A stretch of 64,000 bases of DNA from Anaerolineales bacterium (GTDB taxonomy: Bacteria > Chloroflexota > Anaerolineae > Anaerolineales > Villigracilaceae): contig JABTTV010000001.1 of assembly GCA_015075725.1 (NCBI GenBank), forward strand, positions 1,364,001 to 1,428,000, written 5' to 3'. Under the pieces are notes generated by a model that was given only the letters and a program-made list of their open reading frames with translations, was not told the DNA's origin and did not search any database. A program made the position numbers and the translations under genes. The number at the start of each line of letters is the position of its first letter. Position 1 is the stretch's first letter. Below, in pieces: positions 17,935 through 27,124 of this stretch.

Positions 17935-18851
17935 TTCAACTCCACTTTGACCCGCTCACGCCAATCGTTGAGCAAGTCTGCTAAAGATTCATTTAGAGGA
18001 ATGCGCGGATTCCAACCCGCAGCCTTGTGCAGCTTCTGGAAACTTCCAACCTGCACGGGAACATCGTTCTTTTGAACTCGCGCCGGATCAACCCTAGCCG
18101 ATAGCTGCTTCTTCGACCTGAGCAGCATCTCACTCAAACATTGCTGAATCGCGACCGAGTTTCCTGAGCAAACATTATAAGTCTCACCGGCTTTGCCTTT
18201 TTCTGCGAGCATGGCAAAGGCATGTGCAGCATCTCGCACATCTACAAAATCACGTTTGGCATCGAGGTTGCCGGTGACAATTTCATTTTGCCCCGAAATC
18301 TCTGCCAACGCGATCTGGCGCGCAAACGCCGAGCAAGCCAGATCCGGCGATTGTCCGGGACCGAGCAAGTTGAACATCCGCACGATGACCACGTCCAACC
18401 CGAACGCATAATGATACCGCAGAGCCGCATTCTCTTGCGCCACCTTGCTAACGGCATACTCTGTCACTGGTCGCAAAGGGGAACGTTCTGTAATGGGTCG
18501 TGCGCTCTTGGTTAAGCCATAAACCGCGCTAGAACTTGCCAACACCACCTTGGGTCGCTTCTCCATTTGCATAACCGCATCAAGAAGATTCAGCGTCCCA
18601 AACAGATTAGAAGTGTAATAAGCTTGCGGGTCTTGTGATTTGATAATGCCCGCAAGGTGAAACACGGCATCAGGCTGGCAATCTGCTACGGCACGAGTCA
18701 GAGCCGCGCGGTCAGAGAGGTCACCCACGAAAACATTCTCTCCCGCCGGGCGGATGTCGAATCCATAAACATTCCATCCCTCGCGGATGAGTTCATCTCT
18801 CAGATGTCTGCCAACAAAACCAGAAATACCCGTAATCAATGCGCGTTTCAT
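17931..18851 (-). CDS. NAD-dependent epimerase/dehydratase, GDP-4-keto-6-deoxymannose reductase (Rmd)-like
   Basis: The 306-residue extended SDR has TGISGFVGRHL at residues 7-17, ASSSAVYG, catalytic YAVSK near residue 133 and FNLLGPGQSPDLACSAF with KRDFVDVRD, the last two blocks typical of Rmd-like reductases. Rmd reduces GDP-4-keto-6-deoxymannose to GDP-rhamnose. The upstream GT2 gene and the downstream dehydratase overlap it by 4 bases each. A dehydratase-reductase pair making a 6-deoxyhexose is the simplest reading. Confidence 0.72.
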   Translation of the reverse strand: MKRALITGISGFVGRHLRDELIREGWNVYGFDIRPAGENVFVGDLSDRAALTRAVADCQPDAVFHLAGIIKSQDPQAYYTSNLFGTLNLLDAVMQMEKRPKVVLASSSAVYGLTKSARPITERSPLRPVTEYAVSKVAQENAALRYHYAFGLDVVIVRMFNLLGPGQSPDLACSAFARQIALAEISGQNEIVTGNLDAKRDFVDVRDAAHAFAMLAEKGKAGETYNVCSGNSVAIQQCLSEMLLRSKKQLSARVDPARVQKNDVPVQVGSFQKLHKAAGWNPRIPLNESLADLLNDWRERVKVELK

Positions 18852-19741
18852 TTACTAAAAACCTTCTTCACTCCGTTGAACGTGCCGGTCAAGCCTTTGA
18901 GGCTGTGAAAATTTACGGCAAACAAACCAATCAAAGCCCAATAATAAAAAAGCCAGCGCCATTTCTCCTGCGCCCAACTCTTGCGGAAGAGATAATCATA
19001 GTTGACCACACTCATCTCAGCCCATTGCTGAACTTTGAGACGGTTCATCGGGCTTTCGTTGTGGATGAGAATGGCAGAAGTTTGATAGTAGATTTTATAC
19101 CCGGCATCGAGAGTCTGTTTTGAAATGTCCACATCTTCCATCAGACCATAATGAGCCAGAGCTTCATCAAATTTTGCTTTCTCAAAAACCTCGCGTCGAA
19201 ATGCCATGCAACAACCAGAGAGGCATTCGATATATCCGCTTGGCTGGTTTCTGCGTGGATGCGATGGCATACCAGATGGATAGAATTTTCCATTACGAGT
19301 TCCTACCACACCGAAGATGAGGCGAATAAAACCAAAGAGTGCAACTTCAAATTTTAACCGGGGTGTGGGCGGTATGTTCTTTATAATTTTGCCACCCACG
19401 GCGCCGATCTCACAGTGTATATCACTGACAAAAATTTTCTCCACTTCGGCAAGATAGTTTTTGTTCAAGTCCACATCATCATCGAAGAAAAAAATCAGAT
19501 CGTTTGAACATTCACTGATGCCGTGATTACGTTGCAAGGTCAAGCCAGGCTGGGTGTGAAAGTAGCGTATGGGGAATGACAGATCAACTGAACCAAAATA
19601 GCTTTCAAGTTTTTTTTCGTCCGAAGAATCGACGACGATCAACTCATCTGGCGGGCGAGATTGTGCCACAATGGAAGGCAGAGTCTTTATGAAGTCGTCA
19701 AAACGATTTCGAGTGCAAATAATGACAGCAATTTTCATCAT
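18848..19741 (-). CDS. Glycosyltransferase family 2
   Basis: The 297-residue GT-A protein begins IAVIICTRNRFDDF and has ELIVVDSSD, then FFFDDDVDLNKNY holding the DDD/DxD metal-binding motif near residue 95, and LMEDVDISKQ with the likely catalytic acidic residues. The C-terminus has a hydrophobic stretch that could anchor it to the membrane. The start codon is one of two tandem ATGs (19741, 19738) overlapping the upstream stop. Substrate unknown. Confidence 0.8.
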   Translation of the reverse strand: MMKIAVIICTRNRFDDFIKTLPSIVAQSRPPDELIVVDSSDEKKLESYFGSVDLSFPIRYFHTQPGLTLQRNHGISECSNDLIFFFDDDVDLNKNYLAEVEKIFVSDIHCEIGAVGGKIIKNIPPTPRLKFEVALFGFIRLIFGVVGTRNGKFYPSGMPSHPRRNQPSGYIECLSGCCMAFRREVFEKAKFDEALAHYGLMEDVDISKQTLDAGYKIYYQTSAILIHNESPMNRLKVQQWAEMSVVNYDYLFRKSWAQEKWRWLFYYWALIGLFAVNFHSLKGLTGTFNGVKKVFSK

Positions 19742-20886
19742 GAACTTAAAACCTTCTCAAATATCTCTTTGTGCTTAGCCACAAACTTTTCCAAAGAGAA
19801 TAAGTCTACAGCCCGTTGACGTGCTTTTTGTGAATACTCTTCTCGGCGGGCATAAACTCGCATTACCGCATCTGACATTGCTTGCGGATCTGGCAGGTTG
19901 ATCTTATTCCAATCGTGTTGCACATGCACACCAATCCCTGCATCACCGACCAACTCTGGCACACCTCCATTATCCAAGTGGACAACCGGCATTCCCAACG
20001 CCATTGCTTCTCCAACCAGCCCTGGCGATGGATCAGCATATTTAGTATGCAGTAAGAGATGCGCCTGTGAATATAGTTTCGGCGCGTCGCTTTGGGCGTA
20101 AGTTCCGGTAAAGGTCACATATTCGGTCAGGTTCATATCGTGCAGGGCTTGCTTCGTCCATGCTTCGGCTTCATCACGCGGAAGCCAGAGGTTGCCAGTA
20201 ACGATCAGCTTTGCATTTGGTACTTCATGATGCAATGCTTTGAGCGTTTGCAACGCCAGTTCAAGGCGATATTTTTCGTATTGGTTGCCGCCTAAAAGTA
20301 AGGTCAAGATTTCAGGTTTTGCCTGACAAGCCTCGGGCGAAAAGAGGCGGGTATCCACTGGATTGCAGACGATCTCGCTTGGGGCATCCGGAGGGGAGAT
20401 ATAACGTTCCGCGCTATCTCTGCAAAATTGACTTTGATAAACGATAAAGTCTGCAAAGCTGATGATTTGTTTCAATGAGCGATTCGAGCCTTCATGGTTA
20501 TCGCCATCCCATGCAGGGAAAGCTACGCCATTTTGATTAACAATTATTTTTAATCCTTTGCGCTTTGCCCGCTCAAGAATTTCGATGTGCAAAGGATGAG
20601 CCACACTGCTAACCGCATACAACAAATTGGCGGCAGGAAAATGATGCGGAAAATTCTCTGCAAGATAGGTCAACTTGACAGCGCCACCGTGGGCAAATTC
20701 ACTGCGCTGCGCAGGAGGGTTGGGAAATTGCGGACTGAGATAGGCGGCTGCAAATGTGTCGGATTTTTGAAGCGCTGAAAGTTGCAAGCGGGCAGGGATG
20801 GTCTCCACCCAATCTCGCAAAGCAAACACAGCCCGAAAGAATTTCGGGAATGTGCGCTTGAGAGAGTTGAACATTTCATACTTCAT
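19738..20886 (-). CDS. GT4 glycosyltransferase
   Basis: The 382-residue GT-B protein has ILTLLLGGNQYEKYRLELAL in the middle and ADPSPGLVGEAMALGMPVVHLDNGGVPELV near residue 310, with the E of the GT4 donor site in GLVGEAM. The N-terminal half lacks a strong glycine-rich loop. It overlaps the downstream GT2 by 4 bases and follows the next upstream gene after 3 bases. A second ATG four codons in is an equally possible start. Substrate unknown. Confidence 0.76.
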   Translation of the reverse strand: MKYEMFNSLKRTFPKFFRAVFALRDWVETIPARLQLSALQKSDTFAAAYLSPQFPNPPAQRSEFAHGGAVKLTYLAENFPHHFPAANLLYAVSSVAHPLHIEILERAKRKGLKIIVNQNGVAFPAWDGDNHEGSNRSLKQIISFADFIVYQSQFCRDSAERYISPPDAPSEIVCNPVDTRLFSPEACQAKPEILTLLLGGNQYEKYRLELALQTLKALHHEVPNAKLIVTGNLWLPRDEAEAWTKQALHDMNLTEYVTFTGTYAQSDAPKLYSQAHLLLHTKYADPSPGLVGEAMALGMPVVHLDNGGVPELVGDAGIGVHVQHDWNKINLPDPQAMSDAVMRVYARREEYSQKARQRAVDLFSLEKFVAKHKEIFEKVLSS

Positions 20887-20889
20887 GTT

Positions 20890-21984
20890 TTAGCCGCGTT
20901 CAACAAACCCATCCATGAAACCAGCCCACATCTTCGTTTGTGAATCGTAGGAATTCGCCTCAGCAGTGATACGCCCGGCATTCAAAACCGCGTTCAAAGA
21001 ATCGGAATCTGAGCGATAAACCTGCAAGGCAAAAGCTGCCAGCCCTTCCGCATCCTCCACATCCGTCATCCACGCATTGACGCCGTGTTGCACGATGTCC
21101 ATCGCCTGTCCGACGCGCGTTGTAACCAGCGGCACGCCGCTCGCCATACTTTCCAGGATGGCTTTCGGTCCGCCTTCCTGCCGCGAAGCGACAATGTAAA
21201 GATCAAGCGCGGCGAACATTCCCGCCATTTCGGGATAATGCTTGTAATAGGCATGTTTATATGGCACGCCCATCTCATCCAGCCCACGCCTTACATAACC
21301 GCGCGAGGGTCCCGTCAGCAATACGAACAGTTCAGGGATGTCCTTTTTCAACAAACGGATCGTCGCAAGAAACACATCCGGTCCCTTGATCAATTTCGGC
21401 TCAAACCCGTCGCTCCAGCCGACACCGTCCTTTTGGAACGAACCGACCACGAAAGCGGATTGGGGAATGCCCAATTTCTCGCGACTTGCTTTTTTTCGTT
21501 CCGCTGTCTGTATTGGAAAATAATCAAGGTTGATTCCGATTGGAATCAAAAAAACTTTGGAAGGGTCAATGCCTGTGCTTACAGCGACATCCCGCATCTC
21601 GGTATGAGTCACCTGAATACGGGCGACATGTTTGTGATGAGTGCGCAACCCGTTGTACACACGATCCATAAGTTCATCGCCGGTGTTCGGCAAACCATGA
21701 AAGTAGGAAAAGGCAATCCGCCCCGGTAAAAAGCGAAACCAATATTCGCTTTCAAGAAAAAACTGGCTGGCAAAGAAAAATGATTGCGGCGTTGCGGCAT
21801 GTTTCCATAAAGGGGACGCGAGTCGAACACCCAGCCTGCGGGAAATACGCGCCAGTTCGCGCATATCCCAATCCAAAGACCAGCCCACGCTATCGCCGTA
21901 CAGGATCAAACGCGAATACGGCTTCCAATTCCATGAAGCCGCGCGGATGATGCTTTTTGCAACGCCTTGAAAAACCGATTTCAT
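20890..21984 (-). CDS. GT4 glycosyltransferase
   Basis: The 364-residue GT-B protein has FLIPIGINLDYFPI, FVVGSFQKDGVGWSDG and ASRQEGGPKAILESMASGVPLVTTRVG; the last block contains the E-x7-E donor site near residue 275. The ATG at 21984 shares one base with the upstream TGA (TGATG), so translation is coupled; a GTG one codon earlier also exists. Substrate unknown. Confidence 0.78.
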   Translation of the reverse strand: MKSVFQGVAKSIIRAASWNWKPYSRLILYGDSVGWSLDWDMRELARISRRLGVRLASPLWKHAATPQSFFFASQFFLESEYWFRFLPGRIAFSYFHGLPNTGDELMDRVYNGLRTHHKHVARIQVTHTEMRDVAVSTGIDPSKVFLIPIGINLDYFPIQTAERKKASREKLGIPQSAFVVGSFQKDGVGWSDGFEPKLIKGPDVFLATIRLLKKDIPELFVLLTGPSRGYVRRGLDEMGVPYKHAYYKHYPEMAGMFAALDLYIVASRQEGGPKAILESMASGVPLVTTRVGQAMDIVQHGVNAWMTDVEDAEGLAAFALQVYRSDSDSLNAVLNAGRITAEANSYDSQTKMWAGFMDGFVERG

Positions 21985-22952
21985 CACAACAATTCCAGAA
22001 CCTTCAGATATTCTTCCGTAACCTGTTGAATGGACGGGATGGAGATAAGCGACTGAAACGATTCGTAATCGTTGATGATCTTTTCCAGCAATTCAGGGAT
22101 TTGCTCCGCCGCCTCAAACCCCACCCCAGCCTGCTTCACGATCTCGGGGTGACCGCCACTCTGCAAGTGAATGGCCGGAAGTCCGCAGGCGAGCGCTTCG
22201 ATCAGCGAATTGGAGCACGGGTCGTTTTTGCTCGCGGTGATATAAATGTCGTGTTCACGGAATAATCCCGCCATATGATTTGAATCCACCGCCGGGATCA
22301 TTCGAATGTGATTGAATGTCACCGGACTACGCCCCACAAACGTCATCTCATATCGATGCCAATCGAGATGTTCATCCAGCCATTCGTAGACCGGTGTGCC
22401 CTTGTTGACGTTGTGGGACCAGGCGGATGCAATCAAGCGGGTCTTGCGCTTCCATGAAAATTGAATCTTGCCGTCTGAATGGAAGACCTGCGGGTCGGCG
22501 GCGTTCATGATTACAACGGGATTGCGGAAGCGAAATCCAAGTTCGGCGTGCTTCTCCAGGCTGTACCGCGACTGGAGGATGGTCCTATCCGCAAATTTTT
22601 CATTCAAAGTTTGAACATAGCGGTCCACGCCGTCATCCCAGCCTCGGTATACGTCCACGGGTCCATCCACGCGGTGGACGGACAAGAGGGATTTCGACTT
22701 CAAACGTCCCAGCCGCCTTTCGTCGAAATTGAACGAATTGAACATACATGCGCGGGATGCGCGCGATATCCGGTTGTTTTCGATTTTCAAGCCGCGCGCC
22801 TCCGCCTCCCGGATGAAAGCACGCAAGAATTGATGCCCGCCACCGGTGGGAGGCGGCTCGAAATCATGGAAGAGCGAAAGGTCTGCCGTTGTAAACCACC
22901 CGGCACCCATCGCATAGACATCCCTTAAAGCGCTTACAATACCGATCTTCAT
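21984..22952 (-). CDS. GT4-like glycosyltransferase
   Basis: The 322-residue protein is short for a GT-B enzyme but has its C-terminal signature: TASKNDPCSNSLIEALACGLPAIHLQSGGHPEIV near residue 240-270, plus VHRVDGPVDVYRGWDDG in the N-terminal half. The middle domain is compact. It is coupled to the downstream GT4 gene by a TGATG overlap. It probably transfers a sugar in the cytosol; donor and acceptor are unknown. Confidence 0.72.
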   Translation of the reverse strand: MKIGIVSALRDVYAMGAGWFTTADLSLFHDFEPPPTGGGHQFLRAFIREAEARGLKIENNRISRASRACMFNSFNFDERRLGRLKSKSLLSVHRVDGPVDVYRGWDDGVDRYVQTLNEKFADRTILQSRYSLEKHAELGFRFRNPVVIMNAADPQVFHSDGKIQFSWKRKTRLIASAWSHNVNKGTPVYEWLDEHLDWHRYEMTFVGRSPVTFNHIRMIPAVDSNHMAGLFREHDIYITASKNDPCSNSLIEALACGLPAIHLQSGGHPEIVKQAGVGFEAAEQIPELLEKIINDYESFQSLISIPSIQQVTEEYLKVLELL

Positions 22953-22968
22953 TCAAACTACATATTTT

Positions 22969-23757
22969 TCAAGCGCGCTTTCGCGTCACCGCCATGAACA
23001 TGTGACCAAGCTGCGAATTGACATAAGGGACATATTTACTCACCCGCAGGATGAGTTTCTTCAACGGCTCCGGCGCAGAATCCAGCCAGCGCAATTCCTG
23101 TACGAGCGCATCCTGGTGGGCATAGGAATATGAGGCTTCGATGTCGAAACCGGCATTTTCCAGGAACTGTATAAATTCACGTCGTCCATAGGCATATTGA
23201 TAAAAATCGAGCCCGCTCACATCCGCAGCATATGCACCGCGTTTAGCGCGCCAGAGCCGCAGGGGGTTGAAATACGGCACAGAGATCAACAAAACGCCGC
23301 CCGGCTTGAGGATGCGCATTTTTTCATCCAGAAAAGGTTCCAGTCCTTCGCGCCGATGCTCAACCACGCCGATGGACACAATCGCATCAAAGGCATTATC
23401 CCTGAAACCGAGCGAGGTCAGGTCGCCGGACATCAATCGAAGGGGGCCGGCAAGTTGTTGCGCTGCGCGCAATGTCTTAACCGCATAATCGAGCCCGAGG
23501 CAATTGTAGCCGAGCGCGTTCAAGGCGACGACTAATTGCGCCGTGCCGCATCCCGCCTCGAGGATCAAACCGCGTTTGGGAAGATGCCGCTTGAAGATCT
23601 TCTCGAACGTGAACAGCTTTCCTTCGCGAAAAGGTTTGTAAAAGCTGTCAGTCAGGTCGTTGAGCCAAACCTCCTCCCAGAAGCCCTGGTCGGCGGTCTT
23701 GTTGTAATAGACAAGGCGCTCCCCCTCCACCCGCCGTCCCGCGTCGTGATTCTTCAT
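22969..23757 (-). CDS. Class I SAM-dependent methyltransferase
   Basis: The 262-residue protein has LILEAGCGTAQLVVAL (motif I, near residue 62), LRLMSGDLTSLGFRDNAFDAIVSIGVVEHR and MRILKPGGVLLISVPY, as in Methyltransf_11/ubiquinone-type enzymes. I place the start at 23757, where the ATG overlaps the GT2 stop (ATGA); an upstream extension adds residues with no family match. It lies between two glycosyltransferase genes and so probably methylates a glycan or sugar precursor. Confidence 0.78.
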   Translation of the reverse strand: MKNHDAGRRVEGERLVYYNKTADQGFWEEVWLNDLTDSFYKPFREGKLFTFEKIFKRHLPKRGLILEAGCGTAQLVVALNALGYNCLGLDYAVKTLRAAQQLAGPLRLMSGDLTSLGFRDNAFDAIVSIGVVEHRREGLEPFLDEKMRILKPGGVLLISVPYFNPLRLWRAKRGAYAADVSGLDFYQYAYGRREFIQFLENAGFDIEASYSYAHQDALVQELRWLDSAPEPLKKLILRVSKYVPYVNSQLGHMFMAVTRKRA

Positions 23758-24587
23758 ACGTCGCCTCCCAGCTGATACTCCTGAAAGAACGCGGATACAT
23801 CCTTTTCCACGCGGGGACCGCGCCGATACTTCCGGTTCTTCCAATCCCTGCCGAGAAGATTCATCAGGTGAAGTTGGATCGTCCTGAACAGCCTCGTCAT
23901 CCCGCCGGTCTCGTTGGCGATGCGGTTGATCTCATCGGGATTCAGGCGTGTGCGGCTCAGGCGGATTTTTTGGGTGGAGCTTCGCTTCATGAACGGCATG
24001 TGCAAACAGCGGAAGGGTGACGCGTCCCAATCAAGTTCTTCGTGAAGATACCGGCGCAGGTTCGCGTCGAAGCCGTCCTTGAAGGTCAAGCCGTCGCCCA
24101 ATAGGCGTTCGGGGCAGTTCACCCAGCTTTCGATCATGAAAAAATTATAAAGTTTGGTCATCGAACGCGAAGGCGGGGCGAGGTGTCCGCACGCGGTTTT
24201 CCTTTTCATATCCAGCGATGTCACGTTCAGCACGTTTCCAAAGACGCAGAAATCCTTTGCGAAAGCGCCATCCAGCAATTGCCTGCGCATGATTTTCAAG
24301 CCCTGCGGGTCGTACACCTCGTCCCCGTCTACGCCGAAGATCCACGTATCGGTACCGAAGTACGGTTCAATGGCAATCGCCGCCTCGCGAGGAGACTCGA
24401 TGCTTGACAACTCGATCTTCGGATGCTCGTCCGCGAGCCACCTGCATATTTCGAAGGTGCGGTCGGTGGAGCGATGGTCGGTGATGATTACCTTGTCGCA
24501 AAAATCCAGAATGTTCAAGACAACCTGTTTTACATAAACATCCTCGTTGCGCACCTGGACGCTCCCAACGATCTGAAACTGCGGCAT
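23754..24587 (-). CDS. Glycosyltransferase family 2
   Basis: The 277-residue GT-A protein begins MPQFQIVGSVQVRNEDVYV and has DKVIITDHRSTDRT, then WIFGVDGDEVYDP carrying a DxD metal-binding motif (DGD) near residue 105. The C-terminal part has conserved aromatic and basic residues seen in small GT2 proteins that act on lipid-linked oligosaccharides. The ATG at 24587 matches the family start and follows the upstream stop by 13 bases. Substrate unknown. Confidence 0.75.
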   Translation of the reverse strand: MPQFQIVGSVQVRNEDVYVKQVVLNILDFCDKVIITDHRSTDRTFEICRWLADEHPKIELSSIESPREAAIAIEPYFGTDTWIFGVDGDEVYDPQGLKIMRRQLLDGAFAKDFCVFGNVLNVTSLDMKRKTACGHLAPPSRSMTKLYNFFMIESWVNCPERLLGDGLTFKDGFDANLRRYLHEELDWDASPFRCLHMPFMKRSSTQKIRLSRTRLNPDEINRIANETGGMTRLFRTIQLHLMNLLGRDWKNRKYRRGPRVEKDVSAFFQEYQLGGDV

Positions 24588-24600
24588 GATTCGAATCTCC

Positions 24601-25278
24601 TCAACGTACCGCGCGCACGAAATACCCGGTGGTGAATTTACTCCAAGCTTCGCTCTCGTTGCCGAAAGAGGCAAGGTCGCGGCGGCACAGCCAGCGTGAA
24701 ACCCATTTCATCGCCCAGCGCGCAAATCTGTTCTCGATACCCATGATGCCCAGTTCAAGCATCAACCCAAGCAAACCTGCATAACCGCCCATGCGATGCA
24801 CTTCGACGGTCTTGAATTCTTTGAATAAATTCCGCAAGCCGTCTTCGGTGAAACGCTGGTAGTCGAATGGGTCGGCATGGACCGGGTAGAGGAAGGGGAC
24901 CGAAGCAAGGACCAAGCCCCCGTCACGCAGGAGGCGGCGTATTTCGTCCACGCATCGCCCCGGACGGGGAAGATGCTCCAGCACTTCGGTGCAGATGATG
25001 CAGTCCACGCTTTTTCCTCTTAAAGGAATCCGCTGGACGTCACCGTACACGTTCGGCCTTGTGGACATATCAAGGTTGACGTACCACCACGACTTTGCCT
25101 GACCTTCGGGCGGCTGGAATGCGCCGCGCTTGTTCTCGCGTTTGCCGCCGACATCCACCACCACGCCGCGCATCTCGTGCGCGAACGCCTCGAGCGCGGA
25201 ATCGAGCCACAAGCGACGGTAGGTGATGTAACCTTCTGCGTTCCAGTAGTCGCGGCGGGATGGCGTGATGGAGGTCAT
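24601..25278 (-). CDS. Class I SAM-dependent methyltransferase
   Basis: The 225-residue protein has VVVDVGGKRENKRG in place of the usual DxGxGxG loop, followed by VDCIICTEVLEHLPRPGRCVDEIRRLLRDGG and LASVPFLYPVHADPFDYQRF, a pattern common in polysaccharide-locus methyltransferases. I choose the ATG at 25278 over a TTG at 25296. The altered glycine loop is a family variant and does not mean loss of function. Acceptor unknown. Confidence 0.75.
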   Translation of the reverse strand: MTSITPSRRDYWNAEGYITYRRLWLDSALEAFAHEMRGVVVDVGGKRENKRGAFQPPEGQAKSWWYVNLDMSTRPNVYGDVQRIPLRGKSVDCIICTEVLEHLPRPGRCVDEIRRLLRDGGLVLASVPFLYPVHADPFDYQRFTEDGLRNLFKEFKTVEVHRMGGYAGLLGLMLELGIMGIENRFARWAMKWVSRWLCRRDLASFGNESEAWSKFTTGYFVRAVR

Positions 25279-25296
25279 CGAGTCGAGCCTATCCAA

Positions 25297-27069
25297 TTAT
25301 GCTTTTTTGATCGAAGCGAATATCTCCTCGCGCCCCGGTTTGCAGAACAGGGTGTCTTCGATCAACACGAAATCGAGTTCGGTGGTCTTCAACATCTCGA
25401 GACCGACAGCGTAAAAGTTGAGGATAGGTTCGCCGCCGGGGTTGAACGATGTATTTAACATGATGGGTATGCCAGAGAGTTTTTCGAATTCCTTCAGAGT
25501 CCTGTGCATGAAGGGATGCGCCTCTTCGCGCAGCGTTTGCAGGCGCGAACTGCCGTCTACATGCGTGATGGAAGGCAGAACGTCGCGGTATTCCGGTTTT
25601 GTGTAGCAGATGACGGACATGTAGGGTATATCTTCGATGTTTGTGAAATATTTTTTTGCGTCTTCCGCCGCCGCGATCGGCGCAAAGGGACGATACCACT
25701 CGCGATGTTTGACCTTGCGGTTGACGATATCTTTCATATCCTTGTTCAACGGATTGCAGAGAATGGAACGGTTGCCCAGCGCGCGCGGACCAACTTCATA
25801 CCTGCCGCGTATCACGCCGACGATGTAATCCGAAAACACCAGTCTCGCCAAAAGCGCGGGTGTTTCCCCGGCTGTCAAATCCATATGCGGATACTGGTCT
25901 CGAATTGAGGGAAGGTCATTCTTATCGAAGGCTTCTAATCCCAAGTACGGCGAGAAATATTCGCCGTAGCCATTGAAAGTGCCGTTATCTCCGTGCGTCC
26001 AATAAACATACAAAGCCGCCCCGGCGGAAAGTCCGCAGTCTGAGGGGTTGGGGACGAAGTGCGTGCCTTTGAAGACGCCCAACTGCTGGATCTCGTAATT
26101 GGTGATGCCGTTGAGAGCGCAGCCGCCGACGACGCAAAGATTTTCATGTTTTCCGAAATATGGTTTGAGCAGATCAACGACCGCTTCGGTCCATGCTGCC
26201 TGTACAGTGTGTGAAAAGTTTTGAGCGGTTTTGTCTTCCGGCCCGTTCAGGCGAAGAACTTTACCGTCGCCAATCAGGTTTTTGACCATCCCTTTCACGC
26301 CGCCATCATGATCATCATCCTGTACGAGAAATTTTTTCAGGTCGGGGATATCGCGCAAGGCGACATCGTTGATACGATGTGCCTTACCGTATTTATTCAA
26401 TCCCTCGATCCGGCGCGGCGCGGCTTTGATGTACTTTTTGACATACTCGCGGGCGTACGGCATCCATTCTTGAATGACTTCTCCGTAGGCGGTGAGACCC
26501 ATGGCTTTGCCCGAGGTCGTCCCTTCGATCTCGGGCTTGATCCCGGCAATGTAGCCCATGTTGTTGTAACTCTGCCCGAAGCGCATCGGGTCGTTGTGCA
26601 GGTATTCGATCTTACTGCCGCTTCCGCCGAAGATGAGCGTCTGCCCGTCGTTGCCTTCACCGTCGTAACTCAGGATCAAGGCTTCATCGAACGGGGAGGT
26701 GAAGAACGCCAGCGCGGCATGACTCAGGTGGTGGTCTATATGATACGCAGCGCCGAATTCGAACCCGTTTTTGGCGAGGATGTCTTGAAAATTCTTGAAC
26801 TCCTCCACCCGTCCCTGGTTCTGTACCGCCAGCGCGTCGAACTTTTTACCCCATTCCTTTGCCACCATGCCGAGGAACAATTCCATGTCGTCCAACGAGA
26901 CATATTGATACCCGCTGACATGCTTGCCGGGTTCCATCGTCAGGCAATGCAGTTTGTATCTCTTCTGGCGGAAGTAACGCTCCGCCTCCATCACCGCCGC
27001 CACCTTGCCGTCCACCACATGCGCAAAACTGGTGTCGTGACCCAATGTAACGCCCAACACGCTTTTCAT
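25297..27069 (-). CDS. Carbamoyltransferase, NodU/CmcH family
   Basis: The 590-residue protein begins MKSVLGVTLGHDTSFAHV, has HHLSHAALAFFTSPF near residue 108 (the paired-histidine motif), ILSYDGEGNDGQT, and a C-terminal YrdC-related domain with GRYEVGPRALGNRSIL. These enzymes make carbamoyl-AMP from carbamoyl phosphate and move the carbamoyl group to a sugar hydroxyl. GGAGAT seven bases before the ATG at 27069 sets the start. Here it would decorate one sugar of the glycan; which one is not known. Confidence 0.85.
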   Translation of the reverse strand: MKSVLGVTLGHDTSFAHVVDGKVAAVMEAERYFRQKRYKLHCLTMEPGKHVSGYQYVSLDDMELFLGMVAKEWGKKFDALAVQNQGRVEEFKNFQDILAKNGFEFGAAYHIDHHLSHAALAFFTSPFDEALILSYDGEGNDGQTLIFGGSGSKIEYLHNDPMRFGQSYNNMGYIAGIKPEIEGTTSGKAMGLTAYGEVIQEWMPYAREYVKKYIKAAPRRIEGLNKYGKAHRINDVALRDIPDLKKFLVQDDDHDGGVKGMVKNLIGDGKVLRLNGPEDKTAQNFSHTVQAAWTEAVVDLLKPYFGKHENLCVVGGCALNGITNYEIQQLGVFKGTHFVPNPSDCGLSAGAALYVYWTHGDNGTFNGYGEYFSPYLGLEAFDKNDLPSIRDQYPHMDLTAGETPALLARLVFSDYIVGVIRGRYEVGPRALGNRSILCNPLNKDMKDIVNRKVKHREWYRPFAPIAAAEDAKKYFTNIEDIPYMSVICYTKPEYRDVLPSITHVDGSSRLQTLREEAHPFMHRTLKEFEKLSGIPIMLNTSFNPGGEPILNFYAVGLEMLKTTELDFVLIEDTLFCKPGREEIFASIKKA

Positions 27070-27124
27070 AATTTGATCTCCGATCATTCTTTAGAAATAA
27101 TTTATTGAATTGATTCAACGTCCA

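Noticed and set aside
16861..18075. Long open frame on the plus strand (404 codons) opposite the dehydratase and reductase genes.
   Set aside because: It runs antisense to two clear SDR genes with conserved motifs, has no family match and is a codon-bias shadow.
26221..27108. Plus-strand open frame of 295 codons opposite the carbamoyltransferase.
   Set aside because: Antisense shadow of a conserved enzyme, without recognisable motifs.
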